Assembly: GCA_035532475.1 (NCBI GenBank)
Contig: DATKQY010000057.1
Span: forward strand, 62,001-126,000
DNA from: DATKQY01 sp035532475
Lineage (GTDB): Bacteria; Actinomycetota; Acidimicrobiia; Acidimicrobiales; Bog-793
Reading direction: 5' to 3'
DNA length: 64,000 nt
In this document: in pieces, positions 20,691 to 28,442 of the stretch
How positions within the stretch are numbered: position 1 is the first letter of the stretch
How the letters are laid out: each line of letters opens with the position of its first letter
Program-made: the position numbers and the translations under genes
The notes under the pieces: generated by a model
Seen by the model: only the letters and a program-made list of their open reading frames with translations
What the model was told of the DNA's origin: nothing
Databases searched by the model: none

Positions 20691-21781
20691 CGTGGCGCCT
20701 CCGCCGCGCCGTCCCCGCCCGGCGCGGCGCCGAGCAGCAGGAAGAGGACGGCCATGCGCACCGGCACGCCGTTGTGGACCTGGCGGGTGACGAGCGCGCC
20801 GGAGCGGGCGAGGACCTCGGCGTCGATCTCCACGCCCCGGTTCATCGGCCCCGGATGCATGACGAGGGTGTCCTCGGCGAGGAGCGCGGCGCGCTCGCGG
20901 CTCAGGCCGAACCGGGCCGCGTACTCGCGAAGCGAGGGGACGAAGCTGCCCTGCATGCGCTCGGACTGCATCCGCAGGAGGTAGACGACGTCGGTCTCGG
21001 CGAGGACGGGGTCGAGCTCGCCCGAGACCACCGCGGGCCAGCCCTCGAGCGAGGGCGGCAGCAGCGTCGCCGGGGCGACGAGGGTGACCTCGGCGCCGAG
21101 CGCTGAGAGGGCGAGCACGTTCGAGCGTGCGACCCTGCTGTGGCGGACGTCGCCGACGATCGCGACGCGCAGGCCGGCGAAGTCGTCGGGCGCGTCGCCG
21201 CCCCGGCGCCGCGCCAGCGCCTCCCGGATGGTGTAGCAGTCGAGCAGCGCCTGGGTGGGGTGCTCGTGCTGGCCGTCGCCGGCGTTGACGACCGAGGCCC
21301 CGACCCAGCCGGCGACCCGGTGGGGCGCGCCGGCCGAGGCGTGCCGGACCACCATCGCGTCCACGCCCATCGCGTCGATCGTCTCGACGGTGTCGCGCAG
21401 GGACTCCCCCTTCGAAAGCGAAGAGGTCGAGGCGGTAAAGGTCATGGTGTCGGCCGACAGGCGCTTCGCCGCGGCCTCGAAGGAGAGCCGGGTGCGCGTC
21501 GAGCTCTCGAAGAACAGTGTCGCGACGGTCCGGCCGCGAAGCGCCGGCACCTTCGGGATGTCCCGCTCGGAGACCTCGGCGAAGGAGTCGGCCAGGTGCA
21601 GCACCTCGAGGATTCCGCCGCGGCCGAGGTCGGCGACGGAGAGCAGGTGCCGACGGGGCGGGGACGCGGGCCGGGAGCCGGGCGAGGCCTCACCGGGCGC
21701 GGCCGTCGCCGGGGGCGCGCTGGGAGCCGGGCGGACCGGCACGGCGCCGCGCGCCGCGCCCGTCGTCGCAGACGGCGTCAT
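20687..21781 (-). CDS. pyrB: Aspartate carbamoyltransferase catalytic subunit
   Basis: Condenses carbamoyl phosphate with aspartate. Key motifs: FFESSTRTRLSFE (carbamoyl phosphate binding), SLSKGESLRDT (the lysine loop), HEHPTQALLD, and MHPGPMNRG. The core begins at RRHLLSVADL, preceded by about 40 Pro/Ala-rich residues that are probably disordered. No pyrI regulatory subunit follows, as expected outside proteobacteria and archaea. The ATG at 21781 overlaps the pyrR stop (ATGA). Confidence 0.95.
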   Translation of the reverse strand: MTPSATTGAARGAVPVRPAPSAPPATAAPGEASPGSRPASPPRRHLLSVADLGRGGILEVLHLADSFAEVSERDIPKVPALRGRTVATLFFESSTRTRLSFEAAAKRLSADTMTFTASTSSLSKGESLRDTVETIDAMGVDAMVVRHASAGAPHRVAGWVGASVVNAGDGQHEHPTQALLDCYTIREALARRRGGDAPDDFAGLRVAIVGDVRHSRVARSNVLALSALGAEVTLVAPATLLPPSLEGWPAVVSGELDPVLAETDVVYLLRMQSERMQGSFVPSLREYAARFGLSRERAALLAEDTLVMHPGPMNRGVEIDAEVLARSGALVTRQVHNGVPVRMAVLFLLLGAAPGGDGAAEAPR

Positions 21782-22347
21782 CGCGGCCCCAGATCGCCGA
21801 TGAGGACGCCGTCCTCGCTCACCTCGACCGCCTCGTCCCGGCGGGTGGGCAGGTTCTTCCCGACGAAGTCGGGCCGGATCGGCAGCTCCCGGTGACCCCG
21901 GTCGACCATCACGGCGAGCTGCACGGCCCGGGCGCGCCCGAGGTCGCGCAGCGCGTCGAGGGCGGCGCGCACGGTCCTGCCGGTGAAGAGCACGTCGTCG
22001 ACAAGGACCACGACGCGACCGGCGAGGTCGCACGGCATGCTCGTGGCCTTCTCGGGGTGCACGGGGCGCAGCCCGATGTCGTCGCGGTAGAAGGCGACGT
22101 CGAGGGTGCCGAACGGCACGTCCGTCCCGTCGATCTCGCGCAGCAGCTCGACCAGCCGGGCGGCGAGCGGCACGCCCCCGGTCTGGAGGCCGACGACGAC
22201 GAGGTCCCCGGTGCCGTGGTTGCGCTCGATGATCTCGTGGGCGATCCGCACGAGCGCCCGGCGCACGTCGTCGAGGGACATCACCGACGCCCGGGCAACG
22301 AAAACGCGCCCTTCCGGGCGCGTCAACCGCTGCTCTCGTTCTCCCAC
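21778..22347 (-). CDS. pyrR: PyrR: pyr operon regulatory protein / uracil phosphoribosyltransferase
   Basis: UMP-sensing RNA-binding regulator of pyr genes, with a PRPP-type phosphoribosyltransferase fold. Motifs: RRALVRIAHEIIERN, VGLQTGGVPLA, the PRPP loop VLVDDVLFTGRTVRAALDAL, and LAVMVDRGHRELPIRPDFVGKNLPT. I chose the GTG at 22347 because AGGGGAG lies 4 nt upstream and the resulting 189 aa matches actinobacterial PyrR. The alternative ATG at 22281, beyond a hairpin, would start right at the conserved fold. A start farther upstream is excluded because that stretch holds the PyrR RNA site. It is the first gene of the seven-gene pyr operon. Confidence 0.93.
   Translation of the reverse strand: MGEREQRLTRPEGRVFVARASVMSLDDVRRALVRIAHEIIERNHGTGDLVVVGLQTGGVPLAARLVELLREIDGTDVPFGTLDVAFYRDDIGLRPVHPEKATSMPCDLAGRVVVLVDDVLFTGRTVRAALDALRDLGRARAVQLAVMVDRGHRELPIRPDFVGKNLPTRRDEAVEVSEDGVLIGDLGPR
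22304..22323 (-). promoter_or_regulatory. Hairpin with GGAA tetraloop and U-rich tail; candidate pyr attenuator
   Basis: On the minus strand ACGCGCCC-GGAA-GGGCGCGT forms a perfect 8-bp stem with a GNRA-type loop, followed by TTTCGTT (the last stem base adds one more T). It lies 45 nt downstream of the PyrR binding site. It could be a rho-independent attenuator, or a chance structure in early pyrR codons if translation starts at 22347. Confidence 0.45.
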
Positions 22348-22367
22348 CGCACTCCCCTGTCGTCCGT

Positions 22368-22387
22368 ACGGGCCTCTCTGGACCCGT
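22368..22387 (-). promoter_or_regulatory. PyrR-binding RNA stem-loop in the pyr leader
   Basis: The minus-strand sequence ACGGGTCCAGAGAGGCCCGT contains TCCAGAGAGGC, the hallmark of the PyrR-binding loop known from Bacillus pyr leaders. It is flanked by complementary arms ACGGG and CCCGT. It sits about 10 nt upstream of the AGGGGAG ribosome site at 22352-22358, suiting translational repression as described in mycobacteria, and upstream of the hairpin at 22304-22323. Confidence 0.8.
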
Positions 22388-22404
22388 TTCACGTCCGAGC
22401 AGCC

Positions 22405-22410
22405 ATCATA
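22405..22410 (-). promoter_or_regulatory. Putative -10 element of the pyr operon
   Basis: TATGAT on the minus strand differs from the consensus TATAAT at one base. It would start transcription about 10-20 nt upstream of the PyrR RNA stem-loop, giving a leader of about 50 nt to the GTG at 22347. No convincing -35 hexamer is visible. The rest of the gap to the HAD gene (22411-22485) shows nothing else. Confidence 0.5.
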
Positions 22411-22485
22411 TCGCGCTTCGCGCCCCGAAACCCCGGCCTCGACGTCGGCCCCGGCGGCGCCCGGGGTGGGGTGGCAGGCGGGCAG

Positions 22486-23166
22486 CTACGCGGAGAGCAG
22501 GATCTCGACGGCCTCCGGGAGCGAGCCGACCGAGGCGTCGGGCCGGTACTCCTCGAGCGGCCAGCGTCGCCCCCGGTGCAGCCAGATCGTCCGCAGGCCG
22601 GCCCCCCGCCCGCCGCCGACGTCGGGACCGGGGGCGTCGCCGACCATCCAGCCCGCCAGCGCGCCCGGGCCGTCCAACCGCACGCCGCAGCGCCTGGCGG
22701 CCTCGTCGAAGATCGCCCGGTCCGGCTTGGCGACGCCGATCTCCTCCGACACGCAGGCGGCGTCGAACAGCCCGGCCAGCCCCGCGCGGGCCACCTTCTC
22801 GTGCTGGCTCGGCGGCCCGTTCGTCACGAGGGCGAGCCTCCAGCCGGCCGCCCGGAGCCGCCGGAGGGCGGCGGCGACCTCGGGCTCGGGCGCGACGCAC
22901 GTCGGGTAGTCGACGCGGTAGGCCGCGATCAGCTCCTTGACGCTCCCGGCGAGCCCGAAGCGCTCCTTCGCCGGCGCGAACACCTCCTCGCGCGTGGCGA
23001 AGCCGTCGCGGTCGACCTCCACCAGGAACTCCACCGCCTCGCGCCCGAGCCCCGCGGCCGCTGCGAAGCGCTCGGCCCAGCGGGCGAAGGCGCCCTGGCG
23101 GTCGATCAAGGTGTTGTCGAGGTCGAACATCGCCAGGTGGCCCGGCGTCGGCACCGCGGGGCTCAC
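22486..23166 (-). CDS. HAD-superfamily hydrolase (phosphatase)
   Basis: Haloacid dehalogenase-fold phosphatase of 226 aa. All four motifs are visible: FDLDNTLID (motif I with nucleophile Asp), LVTNG (motif II), GVAKPD (motif III lysine), and GDAPGPD (motif IV). A helical cap lies between motifs I and II, as in the YjjG/phosphoglycolate phosphatase group. The GTG start at 23166 overlaps the stop of the PurM-like gene (GTGA). It is the last gene of the aro-efp-nusB run, just before the pyr promoter. A nucleotide monophosphatase role would fit the neighbourhood but is only inference. Confidence 0.85.
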   Translation of the reverse strand: MSPAVPTPGHLAMFDLDNTLIDRQGAFARWAERFAAAAGLGREAVEFLVEVDRDGFATREEVFAPAKERFGLAGSVKELIAAYRVDYPTCVAPEPEVAAALRRLRAAGWRLALVTNGPPSQHEKVARAGLAGLFDAACVSEEIGVAKPDRAIFDEAARRCGVRLDGPGALAGWMVGDAPGPDVGGGRGAGLRTIWLHRGRRWPLEEYRPDASVGSLPEAVEILLSA

Positions 23167-24272
23167 CTCAGGTCGAGCTCCCCGCTCTCGTACTCGGCCC
23201 CGACCGGGGCGAGGACGACCCGACGTGGCCCCGCCTCCACCCGGCCGGCGACGAGCGCCGCGTAGCCGAGCTCGCCGGCGAGGGAGACGGTGGTCGCGCC
23301 CATGCCGGGCGCGCAGAAGACCGCCAGGCCGACGCCCATGTTCAAGGTGCCGTAGGCCTCGCGCGCAGAGAGCCCGGCGGCGCCGGCCAGGAACGCCAGC
23401 ACCTCGGGCACCTCGGGGAGCCGGTCCACGCGGTAGGTGAGGTCGCGGTCGGCGCGCATCAGCTTGCGCAGGCCGTGCCCGGTCACGTGGCTCAGGTAGT
23501 GGACCCCGACCCCGGCCTCGAGGAGGCGCTCGACGAGGCGGACGTAGATGACGCTCTCGTCGAGAAGGGCGTCGCCGAGCTCCCTGCCGCCGCCGAGCCG
23601 GTGGCGGAGCCCGCCGGGCAGGCCGTCGGCCACCTCCCGGGCGAGCGAGGCGCCGTTCGCGTGCAGCCCGCTCGAGGCGACGAGGACGATCTCGTCGCCC
23701 GACGCGAGCGCCTCGCCGAGCAGGGGCTCGACGCCCGCGGGGACGACCCCGACGGCGCTGCCGGCGAGGTCGATCTCGGCTGGCGCGACCAGCCCGGAGA
23801 GGGTGGGCGACTCGCCACCGCCCCACGCGGCCCCGGCGTCCTCGCAGGCCCGGCGCCAGCCGGCGACGAGGGAGGCGTGGCGGCCGCCCGCGTACCAGCC
23901 GGCCGAGCCGGTGGCGAAGTAGGCGTTCACCACGACGGGCAGGGCGCCGACGCAGCAGCAGTCGTTCACGACCGCGGCGACGGTGTCGTAGCCGATGGCG
24001 TCGAAGCGGTCGATCCCCGTCGCCTCCTCGTAGGCCCGGGCGATCATCGACTTGGTGCCGAGGCACTCGAGCACGAACCCGAGACGCATCCCGCCGAGCT
24101 CGAGGACCGAGGCCGGCTCGCCCCGCGAGGCGTCCACCAGGTGCGCCCCGCGCCGCTCGGGATACGGCGAGGTCGCGGCCGCCCCGGCGAGCGCGGCGCG
24201 CTTGGCCGCGTCGAGGGTCGCGTAGTCGACCCCGGCCTGACGGTAGGCGTCCCCCCCGCCCTCCCCGCTCAC
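23163..24272 (-). CDS. PurM-like (AIR synthase-related) protein
   Basis: Homologue of phosphoribosylformylglycinamidine cyclo-ligase. It has a PurM-like beginning (AGVDYATLDAAKRAAL) and the central segment IGYDTVAAVVNDCCCVGALPVVVNAYFATG, which corresponds to the ATP/metal-binding core of PurM. The glycine-rich GTKSMIARAY loop and GLHANGASLAREV also fit. At 369 aa it is slightly long. Sitting among nusB, efp and aro genes rather than pur genes, it is more likely a divergent paralogue than the housekeeping PurM, but this cannot be settled here. The GTG start overlaps the nusB stop, and the next gene overlaps its stop. Confidence 0.8.
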   Translation of the reverse strand: MSGEGGGDAYRQAGVDYATLDAAKRAALAGAAATSPYPERRGAHLVDASRGEPASVLELGGMRLGFVLECLGTKSMIARAYEEATGIDRFDAIGYDTVAAVVNDCCCVGALPVVVNAYFATGSAGWYAGGRHASLVAGWRRACEDAGAAWGGGESPTLSGLVAPAEIDLAGSAVGVVPAGVEPLLGEALASGDEIVLVASSGLHANGASLAREVADGLPGGLRHRLGGGRELGDALLDESVIYVRLVERLLEAGVGVHYLSHVTGHGLRKLMRADRDLTYRVDRLPEVPEVLAFLAGAAGLSAREAYGTLNMGVGLAVFCAPGMGATTVSLAGELGYAALVAGRVEAGPRRVVLAPVGAEYESGELDLR

Positions 24273-24718
24273 GCCGGCCTCGTCTCGGCCGGGCGCAGCT
24301 CGCGCGCGATGGCCGCGAGCACGCCGTTCACGTAGCGCCCGGACTCCTCGGTCGAGTACTGCTTGGCGAGCTCCACCGCCTCGTCGATGACGACCGCGAC
24401 CGGGATCTCCCTGCGCTCGAGGAGCTCGTAGGCGCCGAGGCGGAGCAGCTGGCGGTCGACCGCGGGCAGCCGGCCGAGCGACCAGTCCGTCGCGTGCGCC
24501 GCGATCAGCCGGTCGACCTCCGCCGAGCGGCTCCCGACGCCCCGGAACAGCTCCTCGGCGTAGGGCTCGGGCGCGAACGGCAGCGCCGCCAGCACCGCTT
24601 CGGGTGCGAGCCCCTTCACCTCGGCCTCGTAGAGCAGGCCGAGGGCGCGCTCCCGGGCACGTCGACGCTCGCCCGCGGGCGGCTCCTCGTCCCGGCTACG
24701 CCCTCGTGAGGTACTCAC
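24269..24718 (-). CDS. nusB: Transcription antitermination/rRNA processing factor NusB
   Basis: RNA-binding helical protein that forms the BoxA complex with NusE (S10) during rRNA transcription. Motifs: RRRARERALGLLYEAEVKG at the N-terminus, LGRLPAVDRQLLRLGAYELL, IPVAVVIDEAVELAKQYSTEESGRYVNGVL, typical of the family. The GTG at 24718 lies inside the last codons of efp (23-bp overlap) and gives 149 aa. Position between efp and pyrR is conserved in actinobacteria. Confidence 0.93.
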   Translation of the reverse strand: MSTSRGRSRDEEPPAGERRRARERALGLLYEAEVKGLAPEAVLAALPFAPEPYAEELFRGVGSRSAEVDRLIAAHATDWSLGRLPAVDRQLLRLGAYELLERREIPVAVVIDEAVELAKQYSTEESGRYVNGVLAAIARELRPAETRPA

Positions 24719-25256
24719 CGGACCGGGTGTCGACCTTGATCCGGTCACCCGGGTTGACGAACAGCGGAACCTGCACGACGAGGCCCGTCTCGAGGGTCGC
24801 CGGCTTGCGGGCGCCCGACACCCGGTCACCTTGCAGGCCGGGCTCGGTCTCGGCGACGGCGAGCTCCACCGCGGCGGGCAGCTCGACGTCGACGATCTCC
24901 CCGTCGTAGAGCTGCAGGACGGCCGAGTCGCCCTCCTTCAGGTAGCTCGAGGAGCCCGCGAGCGAGGACGCCTCGACGTTGATCTGGTCGTAGGAGACGT
25001 TGTCCATGAAGACGTACGCGTCGCCGTCGCGGTAGAGGAACTGCATCTCCCGCTTCTCGACGAGCGCCTGCTCGACCTTCTCGTCGGCCCGGAACGTCCG
25101 CTCGACGACCGCCTTGGTCCGGACGTTGCGCAGCTTGGTCCGGACGAAGGCGCCACCCTTACCGGGCTTGACGTGCTGGAACTCGACCACGGAGAAGAGG
25201 CCGTCGGGCAGCTCGAGCGTCATGCCGTTCTTCAGGTCGTTGGTGGAGAAGGCCAT
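24696..25256 (-). CDS. efp: Elongation factor P
   Basis: Ribosome-binding factor that rescues stalling at polyproline, a relevant job in this Pro-rich proteome. It has KOW-like domain 1 (MAFSTNDLKNGMTLEL, with the loop VKPGKGGAFVRTKL whose lysine is the candidate modification site), and two OB domains ending DRIKVDTRSGEYLTRA. It is 186 aa. No epmA or epmB-like gene is nearby. The ATG shares one base with the pepP stop (TGATG). Confidence 0.95.
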   Translation of the reverse strand: MAFSTNDLKNGMTLELPDGLFSVVEFQHVKPGKGGAFVRTKLRNVRTKAVVERTFRADEKVEQALVEKREMQFLYRDGDAYVFMDNVSYDQINVEASSLAGSSSYLKEGDSAVLQLYDGEIVDVELPAAVELAVAETEPGLQGDRVSGARKPATLETGLVVQVPLFVNPGDRIKVDTRSGEYLTRA

Positions 25257-26371
25257 CAGAGGGTGTAGTCCTTCGTCGACTTCGTGAGGACCCGCGCACC
25301 GGTCGGGGTGACGACGACGGTGTCCTCGATCCGGGCGCCGCCCCGGCCGGGCAGGTACGCGCCCGGTTCGACGGTCACGACGGCGCCCGCGGGGAGGATA
25401 TCAGCCGATCCGGCGGCCACCGCCGGGGCCTCGTGGATCTCCAGGCCCACGCCGTGGCCCGTGGAGTGCAGGAACGCCTCGCCGTAGCCCGCCTCGCTGA
25501 GCGACTCCCGGCACGCCGCGTCGACGGCCGCACCGCTCACGCCCTCGGTCACGGCGCGAAGTCCCGCCCGCTGCGCGGCGAAGACCGCGTCGACGAGCTC
25601 GCGCAGCTCGCCGTCGGGCTCGCCGAAGGAGAGCGTCCGGGTCATGTCCGAGCGGTAGCCGTCGACGGTGGCACCGAAGTCGACGACCACCAGCTCGCCG
25701 CGGCCGAGCTGGCGCTCGGTCGGGCGCGCGTGCGGCATGGCGCCGTTCGGCCCGCTCGCCACGATCGTCTCGAACGCCGGCGCCGATGCGCCGCGGCGCC
25801 GCATCTCGTACTCGAGCTCCGCGGCGACCTCGGACTCGGTGGACCCCTCGGTGATCCGGCTCTTCACCTGGGCGAGCGCGACGTCGGCCACCTGGCACGC
25901 CAGCTCGACGCGCGCGAGCTCCCCCTCGTCCTTCACGACCCGCAGCCGCTCCACGAGGGCCTTGGTCGGGACGAGCGCGGACCCCTCGAGCAGCTCCGCC
26001 AGGCGCAGCTGGAACGACCACGTCACCGACGCGGCCTCGAGCCCGATCCGCCCGAGTCCCCGGGCGGCGCGGCCGAGCGCGCCGAGCTGGCCGCCGGAGT
26101 TGGCGATCTCCACCTGGACGGACGCGCCGGCAGCGGCCACCTGCTCGGCCGCCTGGTCGCGGTAGCGGCCGTCGGTGACGAGCAGGGCGGCGTCCGCGGT
26201 GACGAGGAGCATCCCGGCCGAGCCGGAGAACGCGCTCAGGTAGCGCTGGTTCTCGTGCTTGGTGACGAGCAGGGCGTCACAGCCCGCCGGCTCGAGGGTC
26301 TCGCGCAGCCGGCCGAGGCGGCCGGCGACGTCCATGGCCGGCAGGCTATGGAGGTCGATCGTCTGGCTCAT
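25256..26371 (-). CDS. pepP: Xaa-Pro aminopeptidase/dipeptidase (M24 family)
   Basis: Metallopeptidase cleaving X-Pro bonds. An N-terminal creatinase-like domain (CDALLVTKHENQRYLSAFSGSAG) precedes a pita-bread catalytic domain. The M24 metal ligands are in VVDFGATVDGYRSDMTRT (two Asp), STGHGVGLEIHEAP (His), TVEPGAYLPG (Glu) and GARIEDTVVV (Glu). The ATG at 26371 is supported by a TACATT hexamer 6 nt upstream, implying its own leaderless transcript inside the 23-bp gap after aroQ. An ATG at 26335 is the alternative. It overlaps efp at its 3' end, a conserved pepP-efp pair. Symbol pepP rather than pepQ is tentative. Confidence 0.9.
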   Translation of the reverse strand: MSQTIDLHSLPAMDVAGRLGRLRETLEPAGCDALLVTKHENQRYLSAFSGSAGMLLVTADAALLVTDGRYRDQAAEQVAAAGASVQVEIANSGGQLGALGRAARGLGRIGLEAASVTWSFQLRLAELLEGSALVPTKALVERLRVVKDEGELARVELACQVADVALAQVKSRITEGSTESEVAAELEYEMRRRGASAPAFETIVASGPNGAMPHARPTERQLGRGELVVVDFGATVDGYRSDMTRTLSFGEPDGELRELVDAVFAAQRAGLRAVTEGVSGAAVDAACRESLSEAGYGEAFLHSTGHGVGLEIHEAPAVAAGSADILPAGAVVTVEPGAYLPGRGGARIEDTVVVTPTGARVLTKSTKDYTL

Positions 26372-26377
26372 GGGGCG

Positions 26378-26383
26378 AATGTA
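26378..26383 (-). promoter_or_regulatory. Putative -10 element of pepP (leaderless)
   Basis: TACATT on the minus strand, 6 nt from the pepP ATG, within the 23-bp aroQ-pepP gap. No Shine-Dalgarno is seen before this start. Confidence 0.45.
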
Positions 26384-26394
26384 GGCCGGCCGCA

Positions 26395-26847
26395 TCAGCG
26401 GCGATGCTCGGCGAGCAGCGCCGCGACCGCGTCCACGGCGAGCTCGTAGCCGAGCGAGCGGAAGCCGGCGATCGAGCCGTCGACCACCGGCGAGAGGACC
26501 GAGCGGTGCCGCCACGGCTCACGGGCGTCGGGGTTGGAGAGGTGGAGCTCGACGATCGGCCCCTCGAACGACGCCAGGGCGTCGTGCAGCGACCAGCCGT
26601 AGTGGCTGAGCGCCCCGGCGTTGACGACGATCGCGGCGGCACGCCCGCGCGCCGAGTGGACGGAGGCGACGAGCTCGGACTCGGCGTCGCTTTGGAGGTG
26701 CTCGAGCTCGAGCCCGTGGCGCTCGGCCGCGGCGCGGGCGCGGGCGACGTGGTCGGCGAGCGTCTCCGTCCCGTACGTCTCGGGCTGGCGCTCCCCGAGC
26801 AGGGCGAGGTTGGGGCCCGAGAGCAGCAGGACGACAGGACCGCTCAC
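26395..26847 (-). CDS. aroQ: 3-Dehydroquinate dehydratase, type II
   Basis: Third step of the shikimate pathway. The 150-aa protein has the type II signature: LLSGPNLALLGERQPETYG at the start, LEHLQSDAESELV, the VVNAGALSHYGWSLHDAL loop with the catalytic region, and VELHLSNPDAREPWRHRSV. The usual Asn-Pro in NPGA is changed to NAGA. The GTG at 26847 overlaps the stop of the upstream fused aroKB gene (GTGA). Confidence 0.93.
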   Translation of the reverse strand: MSGPVVLLLSGPNLALLGERQPETYGTETLADHVARARAAAERHGLELEHLQSDAESELVASVHSARGRAAAIVVNAGALSHYGWSLHDALASFEGPIVELHLSNPDAREPWRHRSVLSPVVDGSIAGFRSLGYELAVDAVAALLAEHRR

Positions 26848-28442
26848 CGCGTGACCGCCTCGGCGCCGGGCGCCGAGGGCGCCCGCGCGGGCCCGCCGGC
26901 GACGCTCGCGGCGAGCGCCTCGAGGACGAGCTCGCGCCGCACGTCGCGGACCGGCTCGACCCCGTCCGGGCCGTCGAGCACGAAGATCGGACCGGCGAGC
27001 GCCTTCTTGTCGCGGCCCATCGACGCGACGAGCGCGTCGAGGTCGAGGCCCGCCGGGATCGCGGCCGGCAGCCCGTAGGCCTCGACCACCTCCAGGTGCC
27101 GCTCGAGGCGGCCCTCGTCGATGCGGCCGAGCAGGTGCGCGAGGCGGGCCGCGAAGACGAGGCCGATCGCGACCGCCTCGCCGTGACGCAGGTCGAGCGC
27201 CGGCCGGTCTCCGGCGCCGGCGAAGGCCGACGCCTCGAGCGCGTGGGCGAGCGTGTGGCCGTAGTTGAGGGACATGCGGCGGTCCCCTTCGCGCTCGTCG
27301 GCGCAGACGACCGCCGCCTTCGCCGCGACGCAGCGCGCGATCTGCTCGACGAGGGGAAGGCCCGGGAGGTCCTCCACGCCCAAGAAGGCGTACTTCGCCA
27401 TCTCCCCGAGGCCGGAGCGCCACTCCCGCTCGGGAAGCGTCGTGAGGGCGTCGGTGTCGCAGAGGACGGCTCGGGGCTGCCAGAAGGCCCCGACGAGGTT
27501 CTTCCCCTCGGGCAGGTTCACGCCGGTCTTGCCGCCGACCGCGGCGTCCACCTGGCCGAGCAGCGTCGTCGGCACGTGTACCACGGCGACCCCGCGGTGG
27601 TACGAGGCGGCGGCGAAGCCGGCGACGTCGGTCACGACGCCGCCGCCGACGGCGACGACCACGTCGGCGCGGGTCAGCCCGGCGCCCACGAAGCCGCGAC
27701 AGAGCGCCTCGACGGTCGAGAGCGTCTTCGCCCCCTCGCCGTCGCCGATGCTGAAGCGGGACGTCTCGACCCCGGGGTCGACCTCGAGGTCGATCCCCGC
27801 CTGCGACACCACCGCGGCCCGGCGCGCGCCGGGGGGGAGCACCCCGGCCAGCCGGAGGCGGGCGCCGGGCCCGACCAGGACCTCGTAGGAACGCTCCCCG
27901 AGCGGGACCGGCACGTGGCGGAGCAGCGCGCCGAGCACCCGCTCGACGACGCCTCCCGGCGAGAGGCCGTCCACGTCGACGGCGGCGGAGGCCAGCGCCT
28001 CGTAGAGGGGGCGGCGGGCCGCGTCGAGCCTGGCGACGGCCGAGGGGGCGTCGTGCTCGAGCAGCGGGCGGCCGTGCCCGTCGCCGACGCGCCGCGCGAG
28101 CGTCGCCGGCGACGCCCGCAGCCAGACCACCTGGCCCGCGCCGCTGATGAGCGCCCGGTTGGCCGCGTCGAGCACCGCGCCGCCGGCGACCGAGATCACC
28201 GCGGGGCGCCCGGAGGCGACGGCCTCGGCGAGGGCGAGGCGCTCCTCGGCGCGGAACGCCTGCTCGCCGTCGGTGGCGAAGATCTCGGCGACGCCCCGGG
28301 CGGTGCGCCGCTCCACCTGCTCGTCGCTGTCGAAGTAGGGGCGCCCGAGGCGCCCGGCGAGCGCCCGGCCCGTCGTCGTCTTGCCGCTGCCCATCATCCC
28401 GACCAGCAGGACGTGGTCGCCCGGCGTGCGGGCGCCGCTCAC
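26844..28442 (-). CDS. aroKB: Fused shikimate kinase/3-dehydroquinate synthase
   Basis: One 532-aa polypeptide performs two shikimate-pathway steps. Residues 1 to about 170 are shikimate kinase: Walker A GMMGSGKTT, the DSDEQVERR shikimate site, and GGAVLDAANRALI. From about residue 175 it is 3-dehydroquinate synthase: VVAVGGGVVTDVAGFAAASYHRG, VPTTLLGQVDAAVGGKTGVN, the zinc-binding EMAKYAFLG and LNYGHTLAHALE. There is no stop or start between the halves. In most actinobacteria these are adjacent separate genes. The GTG start overlaps the aroC stop (GTGA). Confidence 0.94.
   Translation of the reverse strand: MSGARTPGDHVLLVGMMGSGKTTTGRALAGRLGRPYFDSDEQVERRTARGVAEIFATDGEQAFRAEERLALAEAVASGRPAVISVAGGAVLDAANRALISGAGQVVWLRASPATLARRVGDGHGRPLLEHDAPSAVARLDAARRPLYEALASAAVDVDGLSPGGVVERVLGALLRHVPVPLGERSYEVLVGPGARLRLAGVLPPGARRAAVVSQAGIDLEVDPGVETSRFSIGDGEGAKTLSTVEALCRGFVGAGLTRADVVVAVGGGVVTDVAGFAAASYHRGVAVVHVPTTLLGQVDAAVGGKTGVNLPEGKNLVGAFWQPRAVLCDTDALTTLPEREWRSGLGEMAKYAFLGVEDLPGLPLVEQIARCVAAKAAVVCADEREGDRRMSLNYGHTLAHALEASAFAGAGDRPALDLRHGEAVAIGLVFAARLAHLLGRIDEGRLERHLEVVEAYGLPAAIPAGLDLDALVASMGRDKKALAGPIFVLDGPDGVEPVRDVRRELVLEALAASVAGGPARAPSAPGAEAVTR

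Noticed and set aside
22348..22392. PyrR start upstream of 22347
   Set aside because: That stretch is the PyrR-binding RNA element and leader; translation through it would disrupt regulation, and the extra residues are not conserved.
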